Assembly: GCA_951799425.1 (NCBI GenBank)
Contig: OX637399.1
Span: 20,000,001-20,064,000, forward strand
Reading direction: 5' to 3'
Length of the DNA stretch: 64,000 nt
DNA from: Ilex aquifolium
Lineage: Eukaryota > Streptophyta > Magnoliopsida > Aquifoliales > Aquifoliaceae
In this document: positions 32,984 through 45,069 of the stretch, piece by piece
Numbering within the stretch: the first letter of the stretch is position 1
Layout: every line of letters begins with the position of its first letter
The notes under the pieces: model-generated
Told to the model about the DNA's origin: nothing
The model's database searches: none
The model's input: only the letters and a program-made list of their open reading frames with translations
Position numbers and translations under genes: made by a program

Positions 32984-34690
32984 CTGCTAGCATCTATCAC
33001 ATGTTAGACAAAGGGCATGGACATCTTTAAAAAGTGTGGGCCAATAAAATCCACACTGCAAGATTTTTACAGCGGTTTTCTTTGATGAGAAATGGCCGCC
33101 ACATGCTTCAGAATGACAAAATGATATTACATGTCTGCTCTCATGCTCGGGGATGCAACACCTTATGATTTGATCCTTACAATACTTAAATATGTATGGA
33201 TCCTCCCAAAAGAAATTACAAACCCCCTCAGAAATTTGTTTCTATCCATCAATGTAAAGGAAGGAGGAAACATACCAGTAGCATGGAAGTTAGCAATATC
33301 AGCATACCATGGTGTTTCCATGACTGTGAACAATTGTTCATTAGGGAAATTCTCATTGATAGGCAGTCCATCCTCATGAAATTCATACGTTAACCTGGAC
33401 AGATGATCTGCCACCACATTCTCAATACATTTCTTGTCCTTAATGATCAGATCAAACTCTTGGAGCAAGAGTATCCATCTTAAGAGCCTTGGCTTGGTAT
33501 CTTTTTTTGTGAGCAAAAATTTTAATGTTGCATGGTCAATGAACACAACAACATAAGATCCAACAAGATAAGAATGAAATTTCTCCAGAGTAAAAACTAC
33601 AGCAAGCAATTCTTTTTCAGTTGTCAAGTAATTCATTTGAGCATCATTCAAAGTTTTGCTTGCATAGTAAATCACATAGGGTTTCTTATCTTTTCGTTGT
33701 CCGAACATAGCACCTACAACATAATCACTAGCATCACACATTAATTCAAATGGCAGCGTCCAATCAGGGGGTTGCATTATTGGAGCAGAAATTAACATAC
33801 CTTTAAGCTTATTGAATGCTTTCTGGCATGCTTCACTTCACATGAATGATACATCCTGACTTAGGAGATGGCACATGGGTTTAGATATAGTACTAAAGTC
33901 TTTTATGAATCTCCTATAGAACCTTGCATGTCCTAGGAATGACCAGACATCCTTTATAGTCTTGGGAGCAGGCAAATTTCCAATCAGATCTATTTTTGCC
34001 TTGTCAACTTTCATTCATTCAGACGACACAATGTGACCTAGGACAATGCCTTGTGTTACCATGAAATGACATTTCTCCCAATTGAGCACTAAATTGGCTT
34101 CCTTACATGTTATCAACACCTTCTCTAGGTTTGTTAGACACAAATCAAACGAGTCACCATATACAGAGAAATCATCCATGAACACTTCCAAAAATTTCTC
34201 AACCATGTCACTAAACAAGCTTAGCATGCACCTTTGGAATGTTGCAGGAATGTTACAAAGTCTGAACGACATCTTTTTGAATGCAAAGGTCCCAAAGGGT
34301 CATGTGAATGTCATTTTCTCCTGGTCATCTAGTGCTATCTCAATTTGATTATACCCAGAATACCCATCCAGGAAATAGTAGAATTCATGACCCGTAATTC
34401 TCTCTAAAACTTGATCAAGAAAGGGAAGAGGGAAATGGTCTTTTCTAGTTACCAAATTGAGTTTTCGATAGTCTATGCACATTCGTCATCCTGTGATGAA
34501 TCGAGTTGGTACTAGTTCATTGGCATCATTCTTGACCACTGTGACTCCAGATTTCTTGGGCATAACTTGGGTTAGACTCACCCATTTACTATCAGAGATG
34601 GGGAAGATTATTCTTGCATCTAATAGCTTAAGCACCTCAGTTCTCATAACTTCCTTCATGTGAGGGTTCATTCGTCACTGCATTTGACGA
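32984..34690 (-). pseudogene. Element C1 reverse transcriptase and RNase H
   Basis: RT motifs (CIDYRKLNLVTRKDHFPLPF, FLDGYSGYNQIEIALDD, FMDDFSVYGDSFDLC) and RNase H ([57 protein letters not shown]) are spread over frames 33163-33798, 34015-34272, 34300-34482 and 34486-34671. Athila group. Broken. Confidence 0.85.
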
Positions 34691-34902
34691 GAGGGTTTTG
34701 AATCCTCTTCAAGGTATATAGCATGATTGCAGATTAGCGGGCTTATACCTTTCAAGTCAACGATGGTCCACCCAATGGTGCTTTTATTTGAGAACTTCAA
34801 TCAACTTAGACTCTTGCAAGTCTGTGAGCTTTGATGAAATTACCACTGGGTATGACTCGTCCTCTCCTAAGAATTCATATTTGAGGTTAGATAGGAGTGG
34901 TT

Positions 34903-36024
34903 TTAGCTCAGACTTTGGTGGCTTGACACTTGATGAGAGTGACTTCGTGCCACTTGGTGAGATTTCTTTGAATTTGGGTGCCCATGTCCCAACAGTGTGA
35001 GCAGGGCAATTCTTTGGGTATCATCTATTGTCTCAGATGTGACAGACTCCAACATATAAGTTTTAGTAGGTTTTTCACAAAATGTGTTATCTAGATGTTC
35101 CTGAATCAGAGACTCAATGAAATTTATTTCTCTCACTTCATTGTCTTCTCCTAGGTGCTTAGCAATATTAAAAATATTCACCTTGAGATTCATATTCCCA
35201 AAAGTTAATTTCATGACTCCATTCCTGCAATTGATTAGAGCATTTGAAGTTGCTAGGAAGGGTCGACCAAGAATAATGGGAATTTGATTCTCTGAATGCA
35301 TTGTTGGCTGAGTGTCTAGAATAATGAAGTTAACAGGGAAGACAAATTTGTCCACTTGGACAAGTACATCTTCAACAATGCCCCTAGGAACTTTGACAGA
35401 TCTGTCTGCCAACTGGAGTGTGACACAAGTGGGTTTCAGTTCACCCAGTCCCAACTGCTGGTAGACAGAGAATGGGAGCAAATTGACACTAGCTCCAAGA
35501 TCTAACAGTGTTTGTTCTATTCTGAAGTTTCCAATGACACATGCCACAATTGGACACCCCGGATCCCTGTATTTTGGAGGGGTTTTGTGTTGAAGTAGAG
35601 CACGGGCTTGTTCTATTAAGAAGACTCTTTTTTTGGCATTCTGGCTTCTTTTAACTGTGCACAAGTCTTTCAAAAACTTGGCATAGGACGGAACCTGCTT
35701 GATTGCATCCAGAAGTGGGATATTGATCTTTACTTGCTTGAAAAGCTCGTAAATTTTTGGCTGGTTATTCAACTTCTGTAATGCTTTGAGTCTTTTGGGA
35801 AAAGGAGCGAGAATCGGACACGAAGGTTCTTTTTCATTTGATGATTCTGGGTCCTGTTCAATTTCAGGTTCAGGCTCAACTGGTTCAGTACATGGAATTG
35901 ACTTAGGTCTTGGCCTTGGAATCAACATGTTTCTGATTGTTTTGTCAATCACCTTGCCACTTCTCAGTGTAGTGATAACTTGGGCTTGGTCTTGTAGGGT
36001 TTCCATGATTGAAGGATTTCCCAC
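34903..36024 (-). CDS. Element C1 gag-protease region
   Basis: Open frame of 373 codons. Retropepsin motif QTLLDLGASVNLLPFSVYQQ and the flap/helix end IPIILGRPFLATSNALINCR are clear; upstream are an acidic Glu/Pro linker (EPVEPEPEIEQDPESSNEKE) and FKQVKINIPLLDAIKQVPSY. It corresponds to 24592-25329 of D and 54185-55000 of E. Confidence 0.85.
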   Translation of the reverse strand: MGNPSIMETLQDQAQVITTLRSGKVIDKTIRNMLIPRPRPKSIPCTEPVEPEPEIEQDPESSNEKEPSCPILAPFPKRLKALQKLNNQPKIYELFKQVKINIPLLDAIKQVPSYAKFLKDLCTVKRSQNAKKRVFLIEQARALLQHKTPPKYRDPGCPIVACVIGNFRIEQTLLDLGASVNLLPFSVYQQLGLGELKPTCVTLQLADRSVKVPRGIVEDVLVQVDKFVFPVNFIILDTQPTMHSENQIPIILGRPFLATSNALINCRNGVMKLTFGNMNLKVNIFNIAKHLGEDNEVREINFIESLIQEHLDNTFCEKPTKTYMLESVTSETIDDTQRIALLTLLGHGHPNSKKSHQVARSHSHQVSSHQSLS

Positions 36025-36072
36025 ATGAAATTGGCCTTATCAAGGTTTTGGTTGGGCAGAAAACTTGCCCTT

Positions 36073-36365
36073 CTAGTGTGTGCTCATGGATTGGGTTACT
36101 TTTTGGATGTGGCTTTTGATATCCTCAAAAAATTGGGTGGTTTGTGCGTTGAAATGGGTGAAAGCCTGCGTGGAATGGGTGTTATAGTTCATTTGAGTTT
36201 GCATGAACTGGTTCAGTGTGTCCTCAAGGCTCCTCTTTTGTGGTGGTTGGTATGGTTGATATGTGGAGGGTCCTTGAGGTGGTGGGTGTGAACCTTGTTG
36301 TGGGTTCATGGGAGTTGGTTGAGTGTTTCTCCAACTGAAGTTCGGGTGATTCCGTCATCCTGGAT
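36073..36365 (-). pseudogene. Element C1 gag C-terminal part
   Basis: Translation reads NHPNFSWRNTQ and PPQKRSLEDTLNQFMQTQMN, matching gag C-termini of D (NHPNFSWKNNNP, HKRNLEVFVHQFIQSQ) and E (SHPKFSWTNENP). It abuts C1's 5' LTR. Fragment of a broken element. Confidence 0.78.
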
Positions 36366-37995
36366 TGTATGTGTACACCCAAGTGCAGGCGGTCGAGTTG
36401 TAGTAATAATCCGGTTAAGTCCGAAGTCAAATCAATAGGGAATTGTTGTCGGTGTTTTGAAGTAAGCGGTGACAGAGACCAAGTGACTGTAAGCTTTTAG
36501 TTTTTGAAGCTATGTGATGTATGAGATTTTCTGGACAGAATATAGGATTCTTTCCAAATGGATTTTCTAGACAAAATATAAGATAAGCTTAAATGTAAAA
36601 AGTCACTCTTTAGTTCGAGGATCTGGACATGTAGTTAATCATCCGATGTATTATACTTGTACTTGGTAACTCAATTAACCCCTGTGTCAACACCAAGTTA
36701 ATCAGAAGATAAAGGTGGATTAAGAGCATGGTTCCGATGTCTTTCTAGAAGTTTACAAGAATTGTCTGTGCCGAGACTCAACCTGTCTACAAACAAGCAA
36801 GTGTTTCTACAAGGCATCCAACCATGGCATTAATATTCCATTCTTTAAATGAAGCACAAAAATGGTGAAGATTGAAGGGTAGTCATGAAGATCTAGCCGG
36901 GGTACTTGCCTTGAATCAATGAGTCTTTCGATGCAAGAGTTATCTATGTTATAGAAAGTACTCATGGTTATACAAAGTACCTTAGCTTTGCTAGATGCAA
37001 TCAATCATTCAATAAACAAGGGAAATATAAAGCATTAAGTGTAATCGAAAATGCACAGCTATGACTTCCGGATGATTTATACATGTCAATTACCTCTTAC
37101 TAAAGAGTGAATGAGAAACTACTCACTCTTCATGGCTTTTGTAAAACTAGAAAAGTGAGTGATGCTCATCCCTCCAAGTAGAGGAGTTACAAGATAAAAC
37201 ACACTACACAAAGAGCCAATCTTCGACGAACAATGAGTGAATCACGTTCCACCCTTCACGGCTTTGGTAAAGCTCTAGAAAAGTGAAAGAGTTTCACTCC
37301 ACTCAGGGAAGAAATAAGCTCAAGCAATGGAAGTGGGTGAAACTAATACTGAAAGTAGAAGAAATCTAGTCAGTTTTGGAGGGTTTCTATCGCAACCAAA
37401 AGATGATCTATCTTCCTTTATGCAAGTAAATATAAACCTAAGTCTAAGACTAAATCTATAACAAGCTAAGAAATGTTGATCTAGTCTACCAAAACAAGTC
37501 CTCCTTTGAAGCTCCCACAATGGTAGTATTTATAGGCAAAGAGGAGGGGACAACGGAGTGTGAAAGAATAGTGCAAGGCCGCCAAAGTCCAAGTGAAAGC
37601 CAACCACTCTGCAGCCAGTCTGAGAACAACGTTCGAACGTTGTCTGTCGTTCAAACGTGTCTTCTGTCTTTGCTTGATGGGTGTTCGAACGCCATATGGG
37701 GTCTGACCTTCCCACTCAAGTGGCATGTGTTCTTCTGTGAAATCCATTTCCACACTCCATGCATGACTTGACTTTGCACTCAATAGCCTTCAATAATTCT
37801 GGAGAATGATCGAACTTGATTTGGCGTTCGAATGTGGTACTCAAGTACCTCAGTGTTTTCCTTCTTGGCTGCAACACGCCATGTCTCAGCAGCTTGACCC
37901 TCAAATAAACCAAGGGGATGTTCGAAGGTGAGTTGGTGTTCGAACGTTCTTGCTTTGTTCCAAACTTCTCCAATTTTGCTCCAGGGCATACTAGT
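36366..37995 (-). mobile_element. 5' LTR of element C1, inner part
   Basis: Matches the 3' LTR (25468-27245) in the same orientation; its outer ~140 bp are at 49156-49297 beyond C2. Type-C palindromes lie at 37631-37945 with a TATA box near 37525-37535 (minus strand). C2 follows CTAGT at 37991-37995. Confidence 0.85.
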
Positions 37996-39911
37996 TGATT
38001 AGTACTTAAAATTAGCATTTTTACTATGCCTTTTTAAGACTAATTGTACTTTCATGGAGTTTAAGTGATGTCATTTCAGGTCTTTAAGTGAACAAGGACT
38101 CAAAGAACAATAAGTATGACACTTGAGTATAACACCAGCATATTAGAGAACAAAATTAGAGAAGCTTAGAGCACTGCAAGAACGTTCGAACGCCAACTCA
38201 CGTTCGAACGTCCACTTGAACTGTGAGCAGACCTGACTGCTGAGAGAAGGCGTGTTGCAGCCAAGAAAGAAGACTCTGAGGTTCTGAAGCACTTGAGTGC
38301 CACGTTCGAACGCCAACTCACGTTCGAACGTCCACTTTAGTTGATTGAAGACCAGACTACTACATAGAGTGTGGAAATGAATTTCACAGAAGACCACAGA
38401 TCACTTGAGTGAGAGGGTCAGACCACATCTGGCGTTCGAACGCCCATAATGCAACGACAAAAGAAACGTTTGAATGGCATACAACGTTCGAACACCCATA
38501 AAGCAAAAACAAAGACAACGTTCGAACGCCAACTCACGTTCGAACGTTCTCCACAGACTGGCTGCAGAGTAGTTGGTTTTTCACTTGGACTTGGGTGACA
38601 TACACTATTCCTTCACCCCCTCTTGTCTCCTCATCTTGCCTATAAATACTCCCATTGTTGGAGAACTAAGGGGAGCAAGTAGAGAGGTTGATGGAGGCTT
38701 AGACTCCCACTCATATTGTAGAATTAGCTTACATTTCCTTGTATGAAGTATTTGTTCTAGAGATTAGTTTGGCTTAGTCCAACATCTCTTAGCTTGTTAT
38801 AAAATTAGTCTTATGCTTATGCTTTTATTTCCATGCATATAGGGAGATAGCTTACATTTGGTTGTGGATCACCCTCCAAAAGTGACTACCTTTCTTCTAC
38901 TTTTAATATGTGTATCATTCACTTCCATTGCTTGAGCTTCTTTCTTCCCTTAGAGGAGTGAAACTCTTCCACTTTTCTAGAGCTTCACCAAAGCCGTGAA
39001 GGGTGGAACGTGATTCACTCATTCTTTGTCGAAGATCGGCTCCTTGTTTTATTGTGCTTTGTTTAGTGAACCCTCTACTTGGAGGAATGAGCATCACTTA
39101 CTTTTCTAGCTTTACCAAAGCCATGAAGAGTGAGTAGTTTCTCATTCACTCTTTAGTAAGAGGAGAAGGGCATGTATAAATTATCCGGATGTTATATTTG
39201 TGCAATTTCGATTATGCTTAATACTATATATTCCCCATGCTTATTGAATGATTGATTGCATCTAGCAAAGCTAAGGTACTTTTTATAACCAGAAGTTCTT
39301 TCTATAACATAGATAACTCTTGTATAGAAAGACTCATTTGGTCAAGGCAAGTACCCCGTCTAGATCTTCATGACTACCCTTCAATCTTCACCATTATTGT
39401 GCTTCAATTAAAGAATGGAAATGGAACATTAATGTCATGATTGGATGTCTTGTAGAAACACTTGCTTGTTTGACGGGTTAAGTCTCGGCACAGACAATTC
39501 TTGTAAACTTCTAGAAAGACATCGGAATCATAGTCTTAATTCTCTTAATCCACCTTTATCTTCCGATTAATCTGCTATTGACACAGGGGTTAATTGAGTT
39601 ATCAAGCACAAATGTAACATACCAGATAATTAACTACATGTCCAGATCCTTGAGCTAAAGAGTGGCTCTTTTACATTAGAACTTATCTCATATTTTGTTT
39701 AGAAAATTCTGTTGGAAAAAATCTTATATTCTGTCCAGGAAATCTCACACCTCACACAACTTCAAGACTCAAGGGTTATAATCAATGGGTCTCGACCACT
39801 ACTTACCCCAAACCTTTTATAGTTCCTTGTGGATTCGACTCCGGAGTCAAATCGGATTATTACTACAGCTTGACCGTCTGCACTTGGGTGTACGCATTTC
39901 GGATCAAGTCA
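37996..39911 (+). mobile_element. 5' LTR of element C2
   Basis: 1916 bp; starts TGATTAGTACTT and ends GGATCAAGTCA. Type-C palindromes at 38181-38548, TATA box TATAAATA at 38641. Its terminal 11 bases agree with C1's LTR end. Confidence 0.88.
38181..38548. repeat. CGTTCGAACG palindromes (type C) in C2's 5' LTR
   Basis: TTCGAA cores at 38185, 38203, 38305, 38323, 38435, 38487, 38521 and 38539, with a mismatch copy at 38469. Spacings: 18, 102, 18, 112, 34, 18, 34, 18. The 18-bp pair CGAACGCCAACTCACGTTCG recurs three times. The 3' LTR copy lies at 47391-47760. Confidence 0.94.
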
Positions 39912-39917
39912 AGTTTT

Positions 39918-39934
39918 TTGCGCCGTTGCAGGGA
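39918..39934 (+). promoter_or_regulatory. Primer-binding site of C2
   Basis: TTGCGCCGTTGCAGGGA, two differences from the tRNA-Asp site of A over this length, six bases after the LTR end. An internal purine tract (TTTAGGTTGGGGGGTGAG) follows at about 40046-40063, as in C1 near 31580. Confidence 0.78.
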
Positions 39935-40924
39935 ACTATAAAAGGTGTTCTAAGGTAAAAGGTTTCGGCAAATGAACAAATCTCCACCATTCAAGTCCAA
40001 GATCCGAAACTAGTAAAATCGAAACATTGGGGACAATGTTCTGTTTAGGTTGGGGGGTGAGAACTACAGTTCATATTTGCCAACATGTGCCCGTAAATTT
40101 TTAAAATTTTTTGTTGTTGTTTTTGTTGTTCTGATCAGACTATATAGCTTGCCTTGTATAAATTGATGATTATGTCTGTGAGTCAGCTTCGATCGTCTTT
40201 GTGACTGGCAGACGTTAAAGAACCAGATAGTGAGTCTTAAAGCTTAGAAAGCATGGATGTTAAACTTTTTTGGTTTAGTCTAGGAGTTCTACGCACTTTT
40301 CCATCTGATGTGCATATTGTGATCATGAGAAAAGCAAGACTAGTAAGGAAGGCCGAAATCTAAGAAAAACAAGCAAAACCCCTCTGTGGCAGAAGCACCT
40401 TTGCAAAACGCCGTCGTGCTAAAAGACTTGGTGTTTGTAAACAGTATGGCAGAGTCTTTCACGAGAAAAGATATAACCAGTGTTCTGAACCAATTTCCGA
40501 TCGCGCACTCGATCGATTAGACTGGATAGTGAATGGGCTAAGTAAGGATTACCCTGATACGCCATGCTATTCCGGTACTATGCTTAACCGGTTTGTGAGA
40601 GAGGAAATTGGGAGAGTAACTGGTTGTTCGAACTACACAGACACAGAGGGAGACTCAGATTAGATTATTTTCTGTAGGAAATTGTACTTTTGTTGGGATG
40701 AAAGCCAAAGGTCCGAATTTTTTGTAAAAAGTGTAAAAATCTTTTTGTACAAACTCTTTTGATTGAAATGAAAATATGGGCCGAGTAAGGAATGTCCCAG
40801 AATACAAACCTGAAGCGTGGGTAGGGGCTTATCCTGAGACGCCATAGGTTTTTGATTTAAAATTGTGTGTTTAACCCTCTCTGATTTTGTATAGTGTAGT
40901 GCAGAAATTATTTTTGTTTTTGAC

Positions 40925-41247
40925 TCAACGTTCGAAAGTTAAGTAACGTTCGAACGTCAGCTGCTTGCAGTACTCAACCTCTGATGAAGCTCCTGATGAA
41001 ACTCAAAAGTACTGGAAGCTCAGCTCGTTCGAACGCCAATAGAACGTTCGAACGAGATTAACGTTCAAACGCCAATCGACCGTTCGAACGAAGAGAACTT
41101 ACAGTACTTTGGTCTCCGACAGAACTCAAAAGTACTGGGAGCTCACAACGTTTGAATGACAACCACGTTCGAACGATCTTTTAAAAATCCTTCTATACAC
41201 GTTCGAACGTTACCCACGTTCGAACGTCACTTTTCAGACTATAAAAG
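40925..41247 (+). promoter_or_regulatory. Promoter of C2's ORF X: type-C palindromes and TATA box
   Basis: CGTTCGAACG or close copies near 40930, 40947, 41028, 41046, 41082, 41167, 41202 and 41219, with CTCAAAAGTACTGG between groups, then TATAAAAG at 41240. It mirrors the C1 ORF X promoter on the other strand (30374-30700). Confidence 0.88.
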
Positions 41248-41462
41248 CCTGGATCGTCTTCCCCATTTCAAAAACCCCAAAACCCTTCAAAATCCCTCAA
41301 ACCCTAGGTTGTCCTTTCGCTACCCAGACCTCAAAGCACCCCTCATTCCCCATTTCTACCTAAAATCAACCTTCCCAAGACCATTCCCACATCAAAAACT
41401 CCCATTTTACAAAGAAATCAAAACTCTCAACACCCTCACAAACTCAAAACTGAAAACACTAT

Positions 41463-42556
41463 GCCAAGGGTCAAGCACCTACCTGGCATACTCCACCAAC
41501 TCAGGAACCCAACATGGTGGACGAAGTCATAGAAGAAAGAGAAGGAAGACCCATTGTAAGGAGGTATGAAAAAACCCGATTCCCTACGGCTCTAAAAGCT
41601 GACAGGTATGAAAACTTCTACCAAAACAAAGCCATAGTTTGTGAACGGGATGTGATCTTGGCTGACTTTGCGGAGTTGGGGATCTTTACGGATATGGAGA
41701 GGAGGGGGTGGTTGTTTTATTTGAGGAACGGCGGGGTGGCCGTGGTTGACTTGGTGCAGGAGTTTTACTCCAACACCGAGATCATCGACGGGGCAATTCG
41801 AACATATGTAAGGGGAGTCCATGTGGACATAGATGAGGATTACATTCAGGAATTGAGGCAAGAAGTGCCTCGAGTGTCAAGACCCACCTATCCCCCGAGG
41901 AAGAAAGTAGACATGGATGTGGTGGGGGCCAATTGACCGGGGTGACTACTTTTTCTTGGGGTGGGATGAAATTCTTTAGACAAGGAGAGTTGAATGATAA
42001 ATATAAGATGTTGAACCTAATTGTGGTCTCGAACTTCACACCGATAGGATGAAAAAATAAAGTCCTCCCCGACATGGCCCGGCTATTGTATGCAATTGGG
42101 AAAGGCCAAAGCATCGACCTCCCCTCTTTAGTTTTAATGGAAATGAAAAAAGGGTGTGATGTGAAGTGAAATTCACTTCCGTTTGGCACCCTAGTAACTT
42201 AGTTATGCAAAGATCATGGGATTAGGGTAAGGCCAGAAGTGGAGATCCAAAAGCCAATGGGGCCACTGAACAAGGCTTCCTTCCGGAGGAGCCAAGGTCA
42301 TAGTGGCACCTCAGCAGCTAGATAGAAGATGCCCCCTACCCATGGAATTAACGAGGTGCAAGAAGAGCTTGATGCAGAGGAGGAGAGAGAGCTACAAACT
42401 GAGAGAGGCCAGGAGCAACCACAGGAGGCAGGACCTAGCACCAGCACCCGACACTCTTTACGAGACATCATGCTTAGCATTGAAGCTAAGCAGGATGAGA
42501 TTCTCAGCCTTCTGAGGGGTGGACCTGGTGGATCTAGTAGAGATGGAGGAGATTGA
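41463..42556 (+). pseudogene. ORF X of element C2 (broken)
   Basis: Homologous to C1's ORF X: VDEVIEEREGRPIVRRYEKT, FPTALKADRYENFYQNKAIV, LVQEFYSNTEIIDG, YVRGVHVDIDEDYIQE, and a C-terminal acidic region (EELDAEEERELQTER). Present over most of its length in more than one frame. The start region reads MPRVKHLPG, again without MARTK. Confidence 0.82.
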
Positions 42557-43172
42557 GAGGGATTCATGTTCTTGATTATGGTTTTTGTGTGTTTATTGTT
42601 TCTTTTTATGAGTTTCTTCTTTAGTTGGGTGTGGACATTTTAAGAGTTTGTGTGTTTAGTCACTTCTTTTGTGGATGAATTGAATCCTTTGTATTTGTAT
42701 TAAACAAGTCATATTCTATGAAATGAATGGTTCAATTTATCACTTTTTATCTGTTTTAAATGCATAGGTAGATTTAACTTAATATTGATATATGATGGAA
42801 CGAATGTGGATGCTGAGAATGTTTGTTGAAGTGACTAAGCACATGATCGATTTGACACCTCCACTTATCAACCGAGACTTAAAACCACAGTTCTTGGAAA
42901 AATGGCATTTTCTCTATGCTTAAATTGTCAAATGTATATTGGTATTTGCAATTCCTAAGGTACAAGATGACCAAGCTCGAAAAAGGAACTGATATATAAC
43001 CAACATTCCACGAGAAACCTGACATAACCAGTGGAGATGACAAGGAATACCATGGTAAGTTTTGAGCCTTGCTTTACTTTTGAGAGACAATCAACATTTA
43101 CTCAAGTAAGGTCTTTCACTCTCAATTTTTGAATAATCTCATTAACCTTGCTTTGATTGACGCAATTAAAAG

Positions 43173-45069
43173 TGATTGATTGATTGGAAAACGTTGTTGT
43201 ATCCTAACCTCTAAACATCATCCCTAAATGTGTGTATGACTTATAGGAATGGGTGAGTGTCACACTCACTCGGAATGATGCAAAAGATTAGGCAACAATG
43301 GAATGGTGATGGAAATGAATGGAATGAACAAAATGTTATGAAATGGAATGCGTGTATGGTGAACAAAAATGCTCCCCAATCGAAAGGAGTCTTTTGTGGT
43401 CGTGTGTTTTACTTGGAAAATATTCCAAGGTCGTCTCCTCAGGGAAGGAAAGGGAGTTTTGTGAAAGTGATTTTGCAAAAGTGAAAAGAAAGTGTAAAAT
43501 CTTGTATTTGTGTTTTGGTGAGTTTTGTGCAAAATGAAAATGCAAGAAAGCAAGTGTTGGCTAATCCAAAGGGTTCATTCCAATGGGAATACCAAATCAA
43601 CTCAAAGCCTTCCTCCGATTGAGCATGAATGAACGATTGATTCGGGGGAAGCTAGGGACGAGATTGGTGAGTATCTAAGCATAAACCGTGACTAGGCCTA
43701 CGGAATATCAAAGGCTCACCAACTCATCCACTCTCAACCCCGTCAAACCGAACCATTTGACTCTAAAGGGAGGAATGAAGAAGAGTTGAAAATGGTATTC
43801 CCAAGAGGAATTTTCCCTTGGATTAACCAACTTAAATCCTAGCTACTCATATTAAAAATGCAAGACAAGCATAAAGGAAATGGACATGGAAGAGAAATGG
43901 AGATTTGAACTTGTAGAAATTGCAAGAAAAGAGCTAAGGTGAAAGAGAAATGACATTCATGAACATAATACACATATTGAAACAAATACCCAAATGTAAA
44001 ACTTGAAAATTAAAGAACTTGAAAACATAAATGGTGAAAGCTAGAACAAAGGATTAAACTTGCAATGAACTTGAAATAGATGAGATTAAAGTGCAAGGAT
44101 TAAGGAATACAAGAAGTTTAAAGCTTACAGCACTTGCAATGGAAAGGAAATGCAAAAAACGAAAATTACTATTCATCTTCTTCCTTAGAGCTTTCTATCT
44201 CTCTCCTAAGCTTAGGTAGCCCACCTCCCATACAATGTGTAATGCTCCATGTATGGAGTGTGGGAGACTTCCCATTTCGTGCATGGTGGTCCCCCCAAGG
44301 TGTGTGCAAAGCCTCCCATCAAGAGGGGGCTGAGTTCATGGGTCTTGACAGGGTAGCCTGCAACCCCATATGGCAGCCCACTTCTCTCTCCTCTTCATTC
44401 AATGCCAAGCCTCCAAAGTCTTCCATTTGTGTAAGGGAGGCATGGTTGTAGGGATAAAATGTCAGGCTAGGCGTGGGAGAAGTGTAGGTGGGACCCCCAA
44501 GCAAGTGGAGCAAGAAAGAAGTCGTTCTGGGCACTTCTGGGCAATAAACTACCGGTAGCTCGGCGGTAGCAGCAACTCCAGAAGCAATCGGCTACCGGTA
44601 GAAATGCGGTATCTGGCTTCGCTGGACCAGTTTTGGTAGAATCGGCATAACTTTTGATCCAACCGTTGGATTGGGCTGAAATTTGGACACAATATATAAG
44701 ACATCCAGATCTACAACTTTCATTTTTTGAAATTTTCCTGATTCTGAGTAGATCATGGCCAAAATGGAGGAAAACCAAGGCAGTGCTTCCAAATGATGTG
44801 GCTGCTGATGCCCTTGTTCCCAAGCACCAATGCCTTATTGATTTCTTCACTTTTAAGCCTCCAATTCTTCATGTATTGTGTCTATGCCTTCACTAAACAT
44901 CCATCATAGTTGCAAGGTTATAAAATACATGATTTAAGGTATAAAAACATGCAACATCAAAATATCAACATTATTGACAATTTTGGCTAACACTAAGTAT
45001 TTAAATGCAAAAGTTGAGTTATAATGCATGTAATGAGCCCTTCAAATATGCAATATTATGCGCTCATCA
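43173..45069 (-). mobile_element. 3' LTR of element I, with two type-D palindromes
   Basis: 1897 bp; starts TGATGAGCGCATAA at 45069 and ends ATCAATCA-like at 43173. CTACCGGTAG occurs at 44549-44558 and 44592-44601, with GCGGTAGC half-sites nearby. GTGGGACC lies at 44489-44496. Confidence 0.85.
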
